This document shows positions 5,559 through 13,260 of a stretch of 15,244 nt of DNA, piece after piece (the first letter of the stretch is position 1; the number at the start of each line of letters is the position of its first letter). The stretch comes from Candidatus Dojkabacteria bacterium UBA5232 (lineage in GTDB: Bacteria > Patescibacteriota > Dojkabacteria > SC72), in assembly GCA_002409215.1 (NCBI GenBank), contig DHUO01000022.1, positions 16,151-31,394 of the forward strand. Reading direction: 5' to 3'. The notes beneath the pieces were generated by a model. The model worked only from the letters and a program-made list of their open reading frames with translations, was not told where the DNA came from and made no database searches. A program made the position numbers and the translations under genes.

Positions 5559-7307
5559 TTAGTTTTTGACTACTCTTTTTTCAAATCTCTCTTTACTTCT
5601 TTGTACCAACTTACCATTAACTATCTCATATGTTCTGTTTAACCATGTCCAACCTAAGCCTAAGAACAAGAGTATACCTCCCATTATGACTAAGTTCTCT
5701 GATTCATCGAAGAGACCTGTCTCAGGGACTTTACCACCTTCCACAGGAGGTTGATATGGCTCCTCTACACAATCTGCTGTGATACTTGCATTGGCAATAT
5801 AATCTGTTCCATCACTTGGTTTGACTATTACAACATTGTCATATACACCAAAGGCATCTTTTCTAACAGTAAATGAGTATGTTAGGGTCTTTGTTTGGCC
5901 TGCAGCTATATTAAATGATCCCCATTTAATACTTCTGTCTGAAGAAGAGTATGTACCACCATCGGAGATATCTGTGACAGAACCACCTACTACCTTGGAG
6001 TCTAATTTGTCTGTGACATTAGTTATGGTACCTGTTGCATTACCATTGTTCTTAATTGTTATGGTATATGTTAATTTAGCAATTGATTCTCCTGCACTAT
6101 CTACTATACATTCTTCACTAGCAGTTTTCCCAACATCCCACTTAGGAGCACCTACATCTTCTACTGTGAAGTTACCTCTCATCTGACAAAGTTCACTAAA
6201 ACTACTTTCTCCTGGTCTCTTCCAAGCAATTAAGACATGGTAATTACCTACTTTAGAGGTATCCAATTTACCATCTACTGTAGCTTTTTTAGGAGTACCA
6301 GTATCTGGAGTGAGGTTTTTCTCAACATCAAATGAAGAGTGATTTACAAGAACACTTACAGACTTCAAGTCTATACCCTTACTATCTCCCATTGTATATT
6401 TGTAGTTAATGGTAGCATCCTTCTTTACCGTGGATGGAACAAATGAAATATCAGTACCCTTGCCAATACCATCACATTTCTCTACACGTGGTGGATCCAC
6501 TACTACTGGACATTTACAAAAGTCATCGCACACTCCCTGTTTTCCATTCTTAGTACAAACTGAACCTGGAGGATCACATTCTTCACTAGCTTGATTTACT
6601 TCTCTATCTCCACATTGGGGTTGAGGTGGTTCTGGGGCTTTTTTACATATTCTTCTTATGCAATATGGGTTTTGGCAAGGATCACATCTTATCTCTCCTG
6701 CATACTGAGTAAAACAGAATTCATCAGTACCATTTGGCTTACATCTTGGCTCACTATTCTTACGTTCATACAAACTATCTAGAATCGTCTTGGGAATATC
6801 TTCAAGGCTATAGTTAAGGGGTTCATACTTTACTGGTTCTCCTGTATCAGGGTCATTCGCTGGTCTGTGTATATCTATATATCCTTGAGGACAAGCAGGA
6901 GGATCTTTTCTAGGCACTTTATCATGACATTCAAGTTTGGTATTTTCGGGCACCTTTGTTCTTCTATTGGCACATGCACAGCCTGGTTCTGGACCATTAA
7001 GATACCAAGCAACCTGTGGCCATATACAACATAAGCCACCACAATCTGCACCACTTACATGGCAAGAAGGTTGTCCTTCACATCCACAAGTACAAGTTGG
7101 CTTGTCTGGACCACCTGGTGGACAGTAGCAATTAGAATTTCCTGGAGGTGTTATACTTCCCCCCGCACTACTATCAGTAGGAGCTACTGTCTTAGATTGA
7201 TTAACTCTCCATAATAGATAACCACCACTACCACCTATAACAAAAAATAAAACTACTAATAATATAATAGTAGTCTTCTTACTAGCATTAAATTTAATAT
7301 TACCCAT
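5559..7307 (-). CDS. Cys-rich surface protein with DUF11-like domain and LPXTG-like tail (third of three paralogous-end proteins)
   Basis: A 582-residue protein predicted to face outside. Residues 10-33 form a membrane anchor ending GGSGGYLLWRVNQ, followed by TVAPTDS. Residues 60-278 contain 26 cysteines, including CGDREVNQASEECDPPG, a variant of the CGDG...CD repeat seen in CPR surface proteins. Residues about 283-383 look like a beta-sandwich. Residues about 390-512 resemble a DUF11 domain (LTYTITIKNNGNATG ... AGQTKTLTYSFTV). KVPETG (526-531) is followed by FDE, a membrane helix (about 539-556, ending GWTWL) and a basic tail, like a cell-wall sorting signal. The start is certain from the alignment with its two upstream neighbours. 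A promoter lies in the 59-base upstream gap. The ligand or role is unknown. Confidence 0.88.
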   Translation of the reverse strand: MGNIKFNASKKTTIILLVVLFFVIGGSGGYLLWRVNQSKTVAPTDSSAGGSITPPGNSNCYCPPGGPDKPTCTCGCEGQPSCHVSGADCGGLCCIWPQVAWYLNGPEPGCACANRRTKVPENTKLECHDKVPRKDPPACPQGYIDIHRPANDPDTGEPVKYEPLNYSLEDIPKTILDSLYERKNSEPRCKPNGTDEFCFTQYAGEIRCDPCQNPYCIRRICKKAPEPPQPQCGDREVNQASEECDPPGSVCTKNGKQGVCDDFCKCPVVVDPPRVEKCDGIGKGTDISFVPSTVKKDATINYKYTMGDSKGIDLKSVSVLVNHSSFDVEKNLTPDTGTPKKATVDGKLDTSKVGNYHVLIAWKRPGESSFSELCQMRGNFTVEDVGAPKWDVGKTASEECIVDSAGESIAKLTYTITIKNNGNATGTITNVTDKLDSKVVGGSVTDISDGGTYSSSDRSIKWGSFNIAAGQTKTLTYSFTVRKDAFGVYDNVVIVKPSDGTDYIANASITADCVEEPYQPPVEGGKVPETGLFDESENLVIMGGILLFLGLGWTWLNRTYEIVNGKLVQRSKERFEKRVVKN

Positions 7308-7334
7308 GTTAAAACGATATATCTTATCTAACTA

Positions 7335-7363
7335 AATATATTCTATTACATAAAACAATGCAA
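7335..7363 (-). promoter_or_regulatory. Candidate promoter of the Cys-rich surface-protein gene
   Basis: On the minus strand TTGCAT (7358-7363) and TATATT (7335-7340) are separated by 17 bases. Initiation would give a leader of about 20-25 bases before the ATG at 7307. This would allow the third surface gene to be expressed separately from the two upstream. Confidence 0.45.
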
Positions 7364-7366
7364 GAA

Positions 7367-8614
7367 CTATTTCTTCTTTCCAAACTTCTTAAATATATGT
7401 TTAGGTATATATTGCCATACCATACCTAAGGATAGTACCAATGCTCCTACTGTTATTATGTACAGTGACCTATCTGAAAAAGCTGATGTCTGTGGCATCT
7501 TATCATCTGTACCATCATTCACTGGTTTCTCTGGTGGTTTAGGAGGTTGTGGTATATCAGGTTTTACTGGATCAGACCCACCCCTCTGTTTATATATCGC
7601 TATTATATCTAAATCCTTCTCTACTGCTACATCATGTCTTGGATTTGTAGCAGGATCACTCAAAGAAGAACCTGACATATTACTCTCCCAACGATCAAAT
7701 ACCCAACCTTGTTTAGCCACTGCTTCAATCTTAGGTACATGTGGATATGGTTTTCCTGATATATATTGAACTGTAACTGGATATGCTTTCACTTCTTTAC
7801 CATCAACTTTCAAACTACCCTCACCTTTTGAAGAATATTTAAGAGAAAAGTTAGAACCAGTATATACTTTTTCAAATACAGCCTTTATTTTAAGATCCGC
7901 TTCTACCTTTTCTGCTACATGTAGATCTTTATTCCCTAAATCCTCTCCTTTCTCTGACTCCCATCTTTTAAATATACACTCCTCTCCTGTTCGTTTAACT
8001 ATGTATACAGGTTTACCCACTTCTCCTCTTCCTATCCTCTGATTAAAACAAGTTCTATCTCCTGACACTCTACCTCCTGCAGGATCAGAGCATGTGAGAA
8101 GAGTTCCTAAATCCCCTGTATATCCTTGACAAACAGGGGTATATGAAACTAAGAAACCCGGTTCATATACTGCTCTTAGAGTTGGTTGATCCACACCTTC
8201 AAAATCTGAGTACTTTACTGTAATTTCTTGCGAACTGTTCTTTTTACCCCTCTTAACGTCATGCCAAAATGCAAAAGAGTATCCTGGTTTAGGAACAGCT
8301 TTAATGGTATCCACTTTATCACATGAATTGGTAAATGTCTGGGTTATATGATTACTTCCCGAATCTTTTTTTACCTTACTTAAAGATGTTGTAACTTGCA
8401 AAGAACCCTCTTTAGATTCTAATTCAGAAAAAGTTACTGTTATACTCCCCCCTGCACATTTCTCATCTTCCCCAGGCTCCAAAAGTCCTGCATCACTGTC
8501 TACAGGTGCTACTGTCTCTTTTTGATTTACTCTCCAGAGTAGATACCCTCCAGCACCTCCAACAAGGAGAAAGACTAAGAGTAAGGTAACAATTACTGTC
8601 TTCCTATTATTCAT
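7367..8614 (-). CDS. Surface protein with divergent InlB-like repeats and LPXTG-like tail (second of three)
   Basis: A 415-residue protein with the same ends as its neighbours. The N-terminal anchor (about 5-27) ends GGAGGYLLWRVNQ followed by TVAPVDSDAG. The C-terminus has KMPQTS (372-377), a membrane helix (about 383-403) and a Lys-rich tail. Between them lie three divergent modules of about 90 residues, each ending in an aromatic-Trp core plus an AV/AI strand: GYSFAFW...LRAVYE, CIFKRWES...IKAVFE and GWVFDRWES...IIAIYK. These resemble InlB B-repeat or Listeria-Bacteroides repeats. A Pro-rich linker (349-364) precedes the tail. The N-terminal leader before the hydrophobic stretch is shorter than in the flanking paralogues. 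It starts 20 bases after the first surface gene, with no Shine-Dalgarno. Role unknown; adhesion or a structural surface function is an inference. Confidence 0.87.
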   Translation of the reverse strand: MNNRKTVIVTLLLVFLLVGGAGGYLLWRVNQKETVAPVDSDAGLLEPGEDEKCAGGSITVTFSELESKEGSLQVTTSLSKVKKDSGSNHITQTFTNSCDKVDTIKAVPKPGYSFAFWHDVKRGKKNSSQEITVKYSDFEGVDQPTLRAVYEPGFLVSYTPVCQGYTGDLGTLLTCSDPAGGRVSGDRTCFNQRIGRGEVGKPVYIVKRTGEECIFKRWESEKGEDLGNKDLHVAEKVEADLKIKAVFEKVYTGSNFSLKYSSKGEGSLKVDGKEVKAYPVTVQYISGKPYPHVPKIEAVAKQGWVFDRWESNMSGSSLSDPATNPRHDVAVEKDLDIIAIYKQRGGSDPVKPDIPQPPKPPEKPVNDGTDDKMPQTSAFSDRSLYIITVGALVLSLGMVWQYIPKHIFKKFGKKK

Positions 8615-8634
8615 TATACGAGCAGTTATTTAAT

Positions 8635-9912
8635 TTATTTTATCCTTCTTTCCAACCTATTTCTTCTTGATTCTCTAATATTTTTCTCTTTTTTAATCTT
8701 AACATTAGAAACATACTCTGATGGTGCCTTAGATATTGTTTTCATTGATGTATATGCTCTCTTAGGCAGTGTGGAGATCCATGTCCAAGCCATACCTATT
8801 ACCAAGATGACAACACCAAAGATAATGGTATCTCTTGTATTGTCAAATATTGCTGTTTCTGGGACCTTACCCGAAGATGGGGCCCCACAATCCGCAGGAC
8901 AATTAAAACTATCCTCACTCCCTGTACACATACCATCCCCACAAGCAGCATTCGTTTTAAAACTAGCAGTATATGTTGCACTTGCTTGAACATTTTTATC
9001 TGTTCTAGTGGCTCCCTTAGCAGGATCATCACTCCATCCATCAAAGACATACCCATCATTGGCTACTGCTGTGACTGGTGAACCGTTACCACCCTTAGTT
9101 ACTGTCTGGGAAGAACTACCATTTATACTTCCTCCCTCACCTGCAATATATGTCAAAGTAAATGTATCTACTGCAGCCTTTTTAAAACTAGCAGTATATG
9201 TTGCATTGGCTTGAACGTTAGAATCTGTCCTTGAAGCAGTTGTTTTCCCATCGCTCCACTTATCAAATACGTACCCTGCACTTGGAACGGCAGTCACTTG
9301 AGTACCACTTGCCCCCTTATTTACTGTCTGTGGAGTTGTTCCTGATATCGAACCACCTGTACCTGCAGTATATGTAAGAGTGAAGGCTTCTACCTGTAAG
9401 GCTCGAAAAGTAGCCGTATATGTTGCATCTGCTTGAACATTGGAATCTGTTCTTGAAGCAGTTGTTTTCTCATCACTCCATTTTACAAATTCATATCCAC
9501 TATTGGGTGTGGCCGTAGAGGAAATACTCCCCTTTGGCTTCACACTCTGTTTTCCACTCGGACTAACTGTCCCACCACTTCCAGCTAAATATGTTATGTT
9601 ATATGCAACTAGCTTTTGTTGGTATCTACAGCAATATTGTTGATGGGGGTACTGGCAAATCCCTGCGGTTCCCTCGTTGGGACAATTACCATTCTCATCC
9701 CTCGGATATTTACCACTATCACTACAATCCTCACTATAGTTTGTACACTCAATACCTTCGTACTCCGAAGCATCACTATCTGTAGGAGCTACAGTATCCT
9801 TCTGGTTAACTCTCCATAATAGATATCCACCTCCCCCACCTAATAATAAAACTAATGCTATCATCGCTATTAATGTACCCTTCTTGCTAACCGCAATTCT
9901 AACATTCGCCAT
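8635..9912 (-). CDS. Surface protein with three InlB-type repeats, CGDG motif and LPXTG-like tail (first of three)
   Basis: A 425-residue protein. The N-terminal anchor (about 12-33) ends GGGGGYLLWRVNQ and is followed by TVAPTDS. A short Cys-rich stretch (56-95) comes next. Three tandem repeats of about 70-75 residues (about 103-320) match the bacterial InlB B-repeat/Flg_new type, with motifs LTYTAGTGGSI, TVNKGASG, GYVFDKWSDG and SRTDSNVQA. A CGDGMCTGSED...CPADCG module (about 323-341) follows. The tail is KVPETA (349-354), a membrane helix (about 363-381) and a long basic end. The DNA of the repeats is also similar, with a 26-base exact direct repeat. The start lies 17 bases after the rseP stop, so it is probably co-transcribed. 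No Shine-Dalgarno is visible. Adhesion is plausible but unproven. Confidence 0.88.
   Translation of the reverse strand: MANVRIAVSKKGTLIAMIALVLLLGGGGGYLLWRVNQKDTVAPTDSDASEYEGIECTNYSEDCSDSGKYPRDENGNCPNEGTAGICQYPHQQYCCRYQQKLVAYNITYLAGSGGTVSPSGKQSVKPKGSISSTATPNSGYEFVKWSDEKTTASRTDSNVQADATYTATFRALQVEAFTLTYTAGTGGSISGTTPQTVNKGASGTQVTAVPSAGYVFDKWSDGKTTASRTDSNVQANATYTASFKKAAVDTFTLTYIAGEGGSINGSSSQTVTKGGNGSPVTAVANDGYVFDGWSDDPAKGATRTDKNVQASATYTASFKTNAACGDGMCTGSEDSFNCPADCGAPSSGKVPETAIFDNTRDTIIFGVVILVIGMAWTWISTLPKRAYTSMKTISKAPSEYVSNVKIKKEKNIRESRRNRLERRIK
8955..9205. repeat. 26-base direct repeats within the InlB-type repeat DNA
   Basis: An identical 26-base sequence occurs at 8955-8980 and 9180-9205, in the same frame 225 bases (75 codons) apart. 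A diverged third copy of the surrounding stretch is near 9412-9470. Recombination between copies would remove or add exactly one protein repeat without a frameshift. Confidence 0.85.
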
Positions 9913-9929
9913 ATTTATAATAATTAATT

Positions 9930-11087
9930 TTAATTAAATATATTCTTAAGACTATCTATATTAACAATATCTTTTATTATTATAAATAGTATCAGAATAA
10001 TAAGAAAAATAAAACTAATATTAATAATAGCCCCCTCTATTTTCTCATCAAGATCTTTCCTTAAAATACCTTCAATCATTAATATAAATACCCTACCACC
10101 ATCAAGTGCAGGAATAGGTAAAAGATTAATTACTGCCAATGACAATGAAAGTTCAGCAATAACACCTAATAATGAAAGAAAACCAAACTGTTTAAAATAA
10201 TCTATAACGAAATAAATACCAACAGGACCAGAAACAGAATGAGAAAGCTCTGTATAATCACCCGTCTGTTTCGCCCTACCCAATATCCCTCCAAATGCCT
10301 TCCCAACTAAAGAAATATTATTAACAATGTGAGCAAATCCTGAAAACACTTTATTCTCAGCATACGAAAGAGTAATCAGATAGTTCACAGGAAGCACCAT
10401 ACCTACCTTACCTTCATCTGAAACTCGCACAGTATAATTCTGACAATTATCTTCCTCCGTACATATATTTACTATTACATCTTCACCCTTTTTATCTTTT
10501 ACAATCCTACTAACATCTGTTGAATATATTAACCTCTCTCCGTTAATTTCCTTCACAACACCTTTCTCTGGCACCCCTGCTTGATATGCACCCCCATCTT
10601 TAACCACCTCAACATACTTAACCTCACCCTCCACCTCTTTTGCAATCTTGGCTCCCAACGGCTTAAAATTCTCAAAATCACTATTCAGCATAACCTTCCA
10701 TCCATTACTTGCAAGAACAATGTAATAGACAACAATAGCTAAAAGGATATTCATTGTTACACCAGCAAGCATAACAATAATCTGTTGCCATTTAGGTTTC
10801 TTACTCAAATTTCTCTCCCCATCACCCTCCTCTACCTTCTCTTCAATCGGATCTCCATCTCCCAATATTTTCACATACCCACCAAAAGGTAATGCTCTAA
10901 GGCTGTACGTAGTCTCTCCTACCTTCTTTGAGAAAATCTTAGGTCCAAAACCCAGAGCAAACTCCAATACCTTTGCCCCTACCGCTTTAGCTGCAAGAAA
11001 ATGCCCTAATTCATGTATGAAGGTCAATACTCCTATTACTAAAAGAACTATTACTATGTTTATGATAACGGGAAGTATTGTTTGCAT
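9930..11087 (-). CDS. rseP: RseP-type site-2 intramembrane metalloprotease
   Basis: An M50 family protease that cuts substrates within the membrane, such as anti-sigma factors or remnant signal peptides. The zinc motif HELGH (25-29) sits in the first membrane helix, and LPFGGYVK is the conserved loop that follows. A single PDZ domain includes GAYQAGVPEKGVV and EINGERL. The third metal-ligand motif is in LPIPALDGGRVF (about 322-333), with a final membrane segment at the C-terminus. The 385-residue length and single PDZ domain resemble Gram-positive and CPR members rather than the two-PDZ E. coli form. It follows frr by seven bases without a Shine-Dalgarno and runs directly into three membrane-anchored surface proteins, which could be substrates (inference). 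Confidence 0.93.
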   Translation of the reverse strand: MQTILPVIINIVIVLLVIGVLTFIHELGHFLAAKAVGAKVLEFALGFGPKIFSKKVGETTYSLRALPFGGYVKILGDGDPIEEKVEEGDGERNLSKKPKWQQIIVMLAGVTMNILLAIVVYYIVLASNGWKVMLNSDFENFKPLGAKIAKEVEGEVKYVEVVKDGGAYQAGVPEKGVVKEINGERLIYSTDVSRIVKDKKGEDVIVNICTEEDNCQNYTVRVSDEGKVGMVLPVNYLITLSYAENKVFSGFAHIVNNISLVGKAFGGILGRAKQTGDYTELSHSVSGPVGIYFVIDYFKQFGFLSLLGVIAELSLSLAVINLLPIPALDGGRVFILMIEGILRKDLDEKIEGAIINISFIFLIILILFIIIKDIVNIDSLKNIFN

Positions 11088-11094
11088 AGTTAGG

Positions 11095-11640
11095 TTAGAT
11101 AGTAAGTAAATCTTTCTCTTTGAGATCTCTTAAGTTTTCAATCTGTTCATTTGCATCCTTAACAATCTTCTCTGCTTCATCTCTTTGCATATCAGCCTGA
11201 TCTTCAGAGAGACCTGATTTCTGCTCTTCATCAATACCCTGCATAAACTTCTGTCTTACCTGCCTAACAGCAACCCTACCATCTTCAATTCTTTCTTTCA
11301 TAATTTTTACATACTCCTGCCTTCTCTCGTTTGTTAAATCAGGTATCTTTACAATCACTCTATCACCCTCCATAACGGAAGAGAAACCTAAATTTGCAGA
11401 ACTCACTCCCTTAGCTATCTCTTCTAATATTGTCTTATCCCAAGGCTGTATACTCAACGTCTTAGCATCCATTGCACTAATACTTGCAAGATTTTTTACT
11501 GGAGATTGTGTACCGTATGCATTGACCATGATTTCTTCAACTAACTCAGGTGTTGCTCTTCCTGTCCTAATTTGAGAAAGGTCTTCCTTGACATGATCTA
11601 TACATTTGGAGATGTCTGTTTTAAAAATATTTATATCCAT
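11095..11640 (-). CDS. frr: Ribosome recycling factor
   Basis: RRF works with EF-G to split post-termination ribosomes. The 181 residues match the family (about 185). Characteristic stretches are LSQIRTGRATPELVEEI near the N-terminus, LASISAMDAKTLSIQPWDK, the GVSSANLGFSSVMEGD region, IPDLTNERRQEYVK and the long C-terminal helix. The helical hairpin and the beta-domain are both intact. It lies 74 bases after the AAA+ ATPase gene and has its own promoter candidate in that gap. In most bacteria frr follows pyrH; here it follows the ATPase. Confidence 0.96.
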   Translation of the reverse strand: MDINIFKTDISKCIDHVKEDLSQIRTGRATPELVEEIMVNAYGTQSPVKNLASISAMDAKTLSIQPWDKTILEEIAKGVSSANLGFSSVMEGDRVIVKIPDLTNERRQEYVKIMKERIEDGRVAVRQVRQKFMQGIDEEQKSGLSEDQADMQRDEAEKIVKDANEQIENLRDLKEKDLLTI

Positions 11641-11670
11641 ACTAATATCCCAACAATATTAAGTATGTCT

Positions 11671-11699
11671 ATTGTATATGAAGTTTTAGGAGATGTCTA
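11671..11699 (-). promoter_or_regulatory. Candidate promoter of frr with flanking direct repeats
   Basis: TAGACA (11694-11699) and TACAAT (11671-11676), both five of six to consensus, are 17 bases apart on the minus strand, about 30 bases before the frr ATG. The octamer ATAGACAT occurs twice, at 11693-11700 over the -35 and at 11665-11672 over the start-point side of the -10, 28 bases apart. It could be an operator pair. Confidence 0.5.
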
Positions 11700-11714
11700 T
11701 ATTCTAAAAAGTAC

Positions 11715-13244
11715 CTATTCATTTACTAAGAAGCCAAAATCTCTTTTCTTTGGAGTTTTAGGTTTATATCCTTGAATTGTCTCAATCAAATCATCCGTAT
11801 TAACACGCTCAGGATCTCCACCATGAAGCTCCTGCTTCGCTTTCTCCTCTAAAACTCTTCTAACGACCTCTGCGATATCACTTCCATTAAAGTTCTTCGT
11901 ATATTGAGCAACAGTATCCCAATTAATATCTCCAAAGAGAATTCTACCACTGTATTCATTAGCTTTACGCATATGAATACTAAAAATCTCCAACCTTGCC
12001 TTCTCATCTGGGAGATCTACTTTAATCATAAAGTCAAACCTTCCACCTCTTTTCAATGCTCCATCTACTCCTGCTGGATTATTCGTTGCACCAACTACAA
12101 GAATGTTACTTGAATCCCTAAGACCATCCATTTCACTTAGGAGTGTTCCAACAACTTTCTGAGAACCCTCATAGGCATCACTCCTAGGTGGTGCAAGTGT
12201 ATCTATCTCATCAAAGAATATAATTGTTCTCTTTTTACCTTTCCTAGCATTATCAAAAATATCCTTTAGAGCCCTTTCTGATTCCCCGTACCATCCAGAG
12301 GCAATATCAGCCCATCGAACATTCAAAAACCTTGCATCTGCAGAAGAAGCCAACACCTTCGCCATTAATGTTTTGCCTGTCCCTGGAGGACCGTACAGTA
12401 GTATACCTTTGGGAAATTTCGTACCCCATTTCTGATATACCTCAGGATTCTTAAATCCAAGCGAACATTGTTGAAGGATATCTTTTGCCTCTTTCTGTCC
12501 TCCGACATCATCAAATGTTAGATTTAGTTTCTCACCAACCTCTATCTTCTTTATGAGTGCATTCCTATCACCTACACCCATTGAATAGTCCTCCGCCTCT
12601 TCAAGCTCTTCTAATTCCGATATTTTCAAAATTGGAGCATATACCTTCTTAAAGCTTTTTTCTGCATAGAATTCAGCTGTTGCTGACATAGTTAGATTAA
12701 CTAGTTCACGTAAATACACCTCTAAATTCTCTTTGGTTAGCTCTGGAGATTCCAACAACCTATCTGGCTTTAATCCTGCCTCTATCTCATCACTATACTG
12801 GATTATCTCGCCTGTTGAGATAGAGAGTAGTTGACCCTCATCATCAACAGATATGACAAATTGAGAGCCCTTCTGTCCTGGAATAATATATGCTCCTCCC
12901 AAATCCTCCAGTTCTCCAATGCTTTCATCATCAAGAACACTCAGTGCTATTTGATCGGACATATATACTATATCCCCCATCTTTCCCCAATAAGCTGTAG
13001 TAACTGGGACAATATTTGATACCAAATCAAAACTCTTACCATCCTCTGAGGATGCAAACAGGTAGATTTCTTTCAAAGGGTGCTTCATCAAAAGATGGCA
13101 CATCATACCACTTCCTTTATTTAACAAAGATTCGTAGATAGAGTCTATACTTTCAGCAGGGATTTCAAAATCCATACTAAAATTAGAATCTTTAATTGGG
13201 GCAGAAGATTCCGAAATCTTTTCTATTTCTGGAATATCTTCCAT
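11715..13244 (-). CDS. AAA+ ATPase (Cdc48/proteasome-ATPase type) with an unrecognised N-terminal domain
   Basis: A 509-residue protein with one classical AAA+ module (about 240-490), probably a hexameric protein unfoldase or remodeller. Motifs are DDVGGQ at the module entry, Walker A GPPGTGKT (285-292), the pore loop GWYGESE (Trp318-Tyr-Gly), Walker B IIFFDEID (341-348), sensor-1 GATNNP, and the second region of homology with arginine fingers (KRGGRFD, Arg399/Arg402). The C-terminal lid has NFNGSDI. The first 235 residues are acidic, partly beta-rich and unlike any domain I recognise; they may bind substrate. No protease domain or membrane helix is present, so it is not FtsH. It occupies the position of pyrH in the usual rpsB-tsf-pyrH-frr order. 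The start lies 16 bases after tsf, without a Shine-Dalgarno. Confidence 0.88.
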   Translation of the reverse strand: MEDIPEIEKISESSAPIKDSNFSMDFEIPAESIDSIYESLLNKGSGMMCHLLMKHPLKEIYLFASSEDGKSFDLVSNIVPVTTAYWGKMGDIVYMSDQIALSVLDDESIGELEDLGGAYIIPGQKGSQFVISVDDEGQLLSISTGEIIQYSDEIEAGLKPDRLLESPELTKENLEVYLRELVNLTMSATAEFYAEKSFKKVYAPILKISELEELEEAEDYSMGVGDRNALIKKIEVGEKLNLTFDDVGGQKEAKDILQQCSLGFKNPEVYQKWGTKFPKGILLYGPPGTGKTLMAKVLASSADARFLNVRWADIASGWYGESERALKDIFDNARKGKKRTIIFFDEIDTLAPPRSDAYEGSQKVVGTLLSEMDGLRDSSNILVVGATNNPAGVDGALKRGGRFDFMIKVDLPDEKARLEIFSIHMRKANEYSGRILFGDINWDTVAQYTKNFNGSDIAEVVRRVLEEKAKQELHGGDPERVNTDDLIETIQGYKPKTPKKRDFGFLVNE

Positions 13245-13260
13245 ATTTTTATTTATTTAA

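Noticed and set aside
8799..9059. Minus-strand open frame of 86 codons inside the first surface protein
   Set aside because: It is an alternative frame of the repeat DNA; the main frame carries clear repeat, Cys and anchor motifs.
5559..9912. Surface proteins as type IV pilins
   Set aside because: Pilin signals place the Gly cleavage site before the hydrophobic helix with Glu at position 5. Here the glycines come after the hydrophobic stretch and the charge pattern is different.
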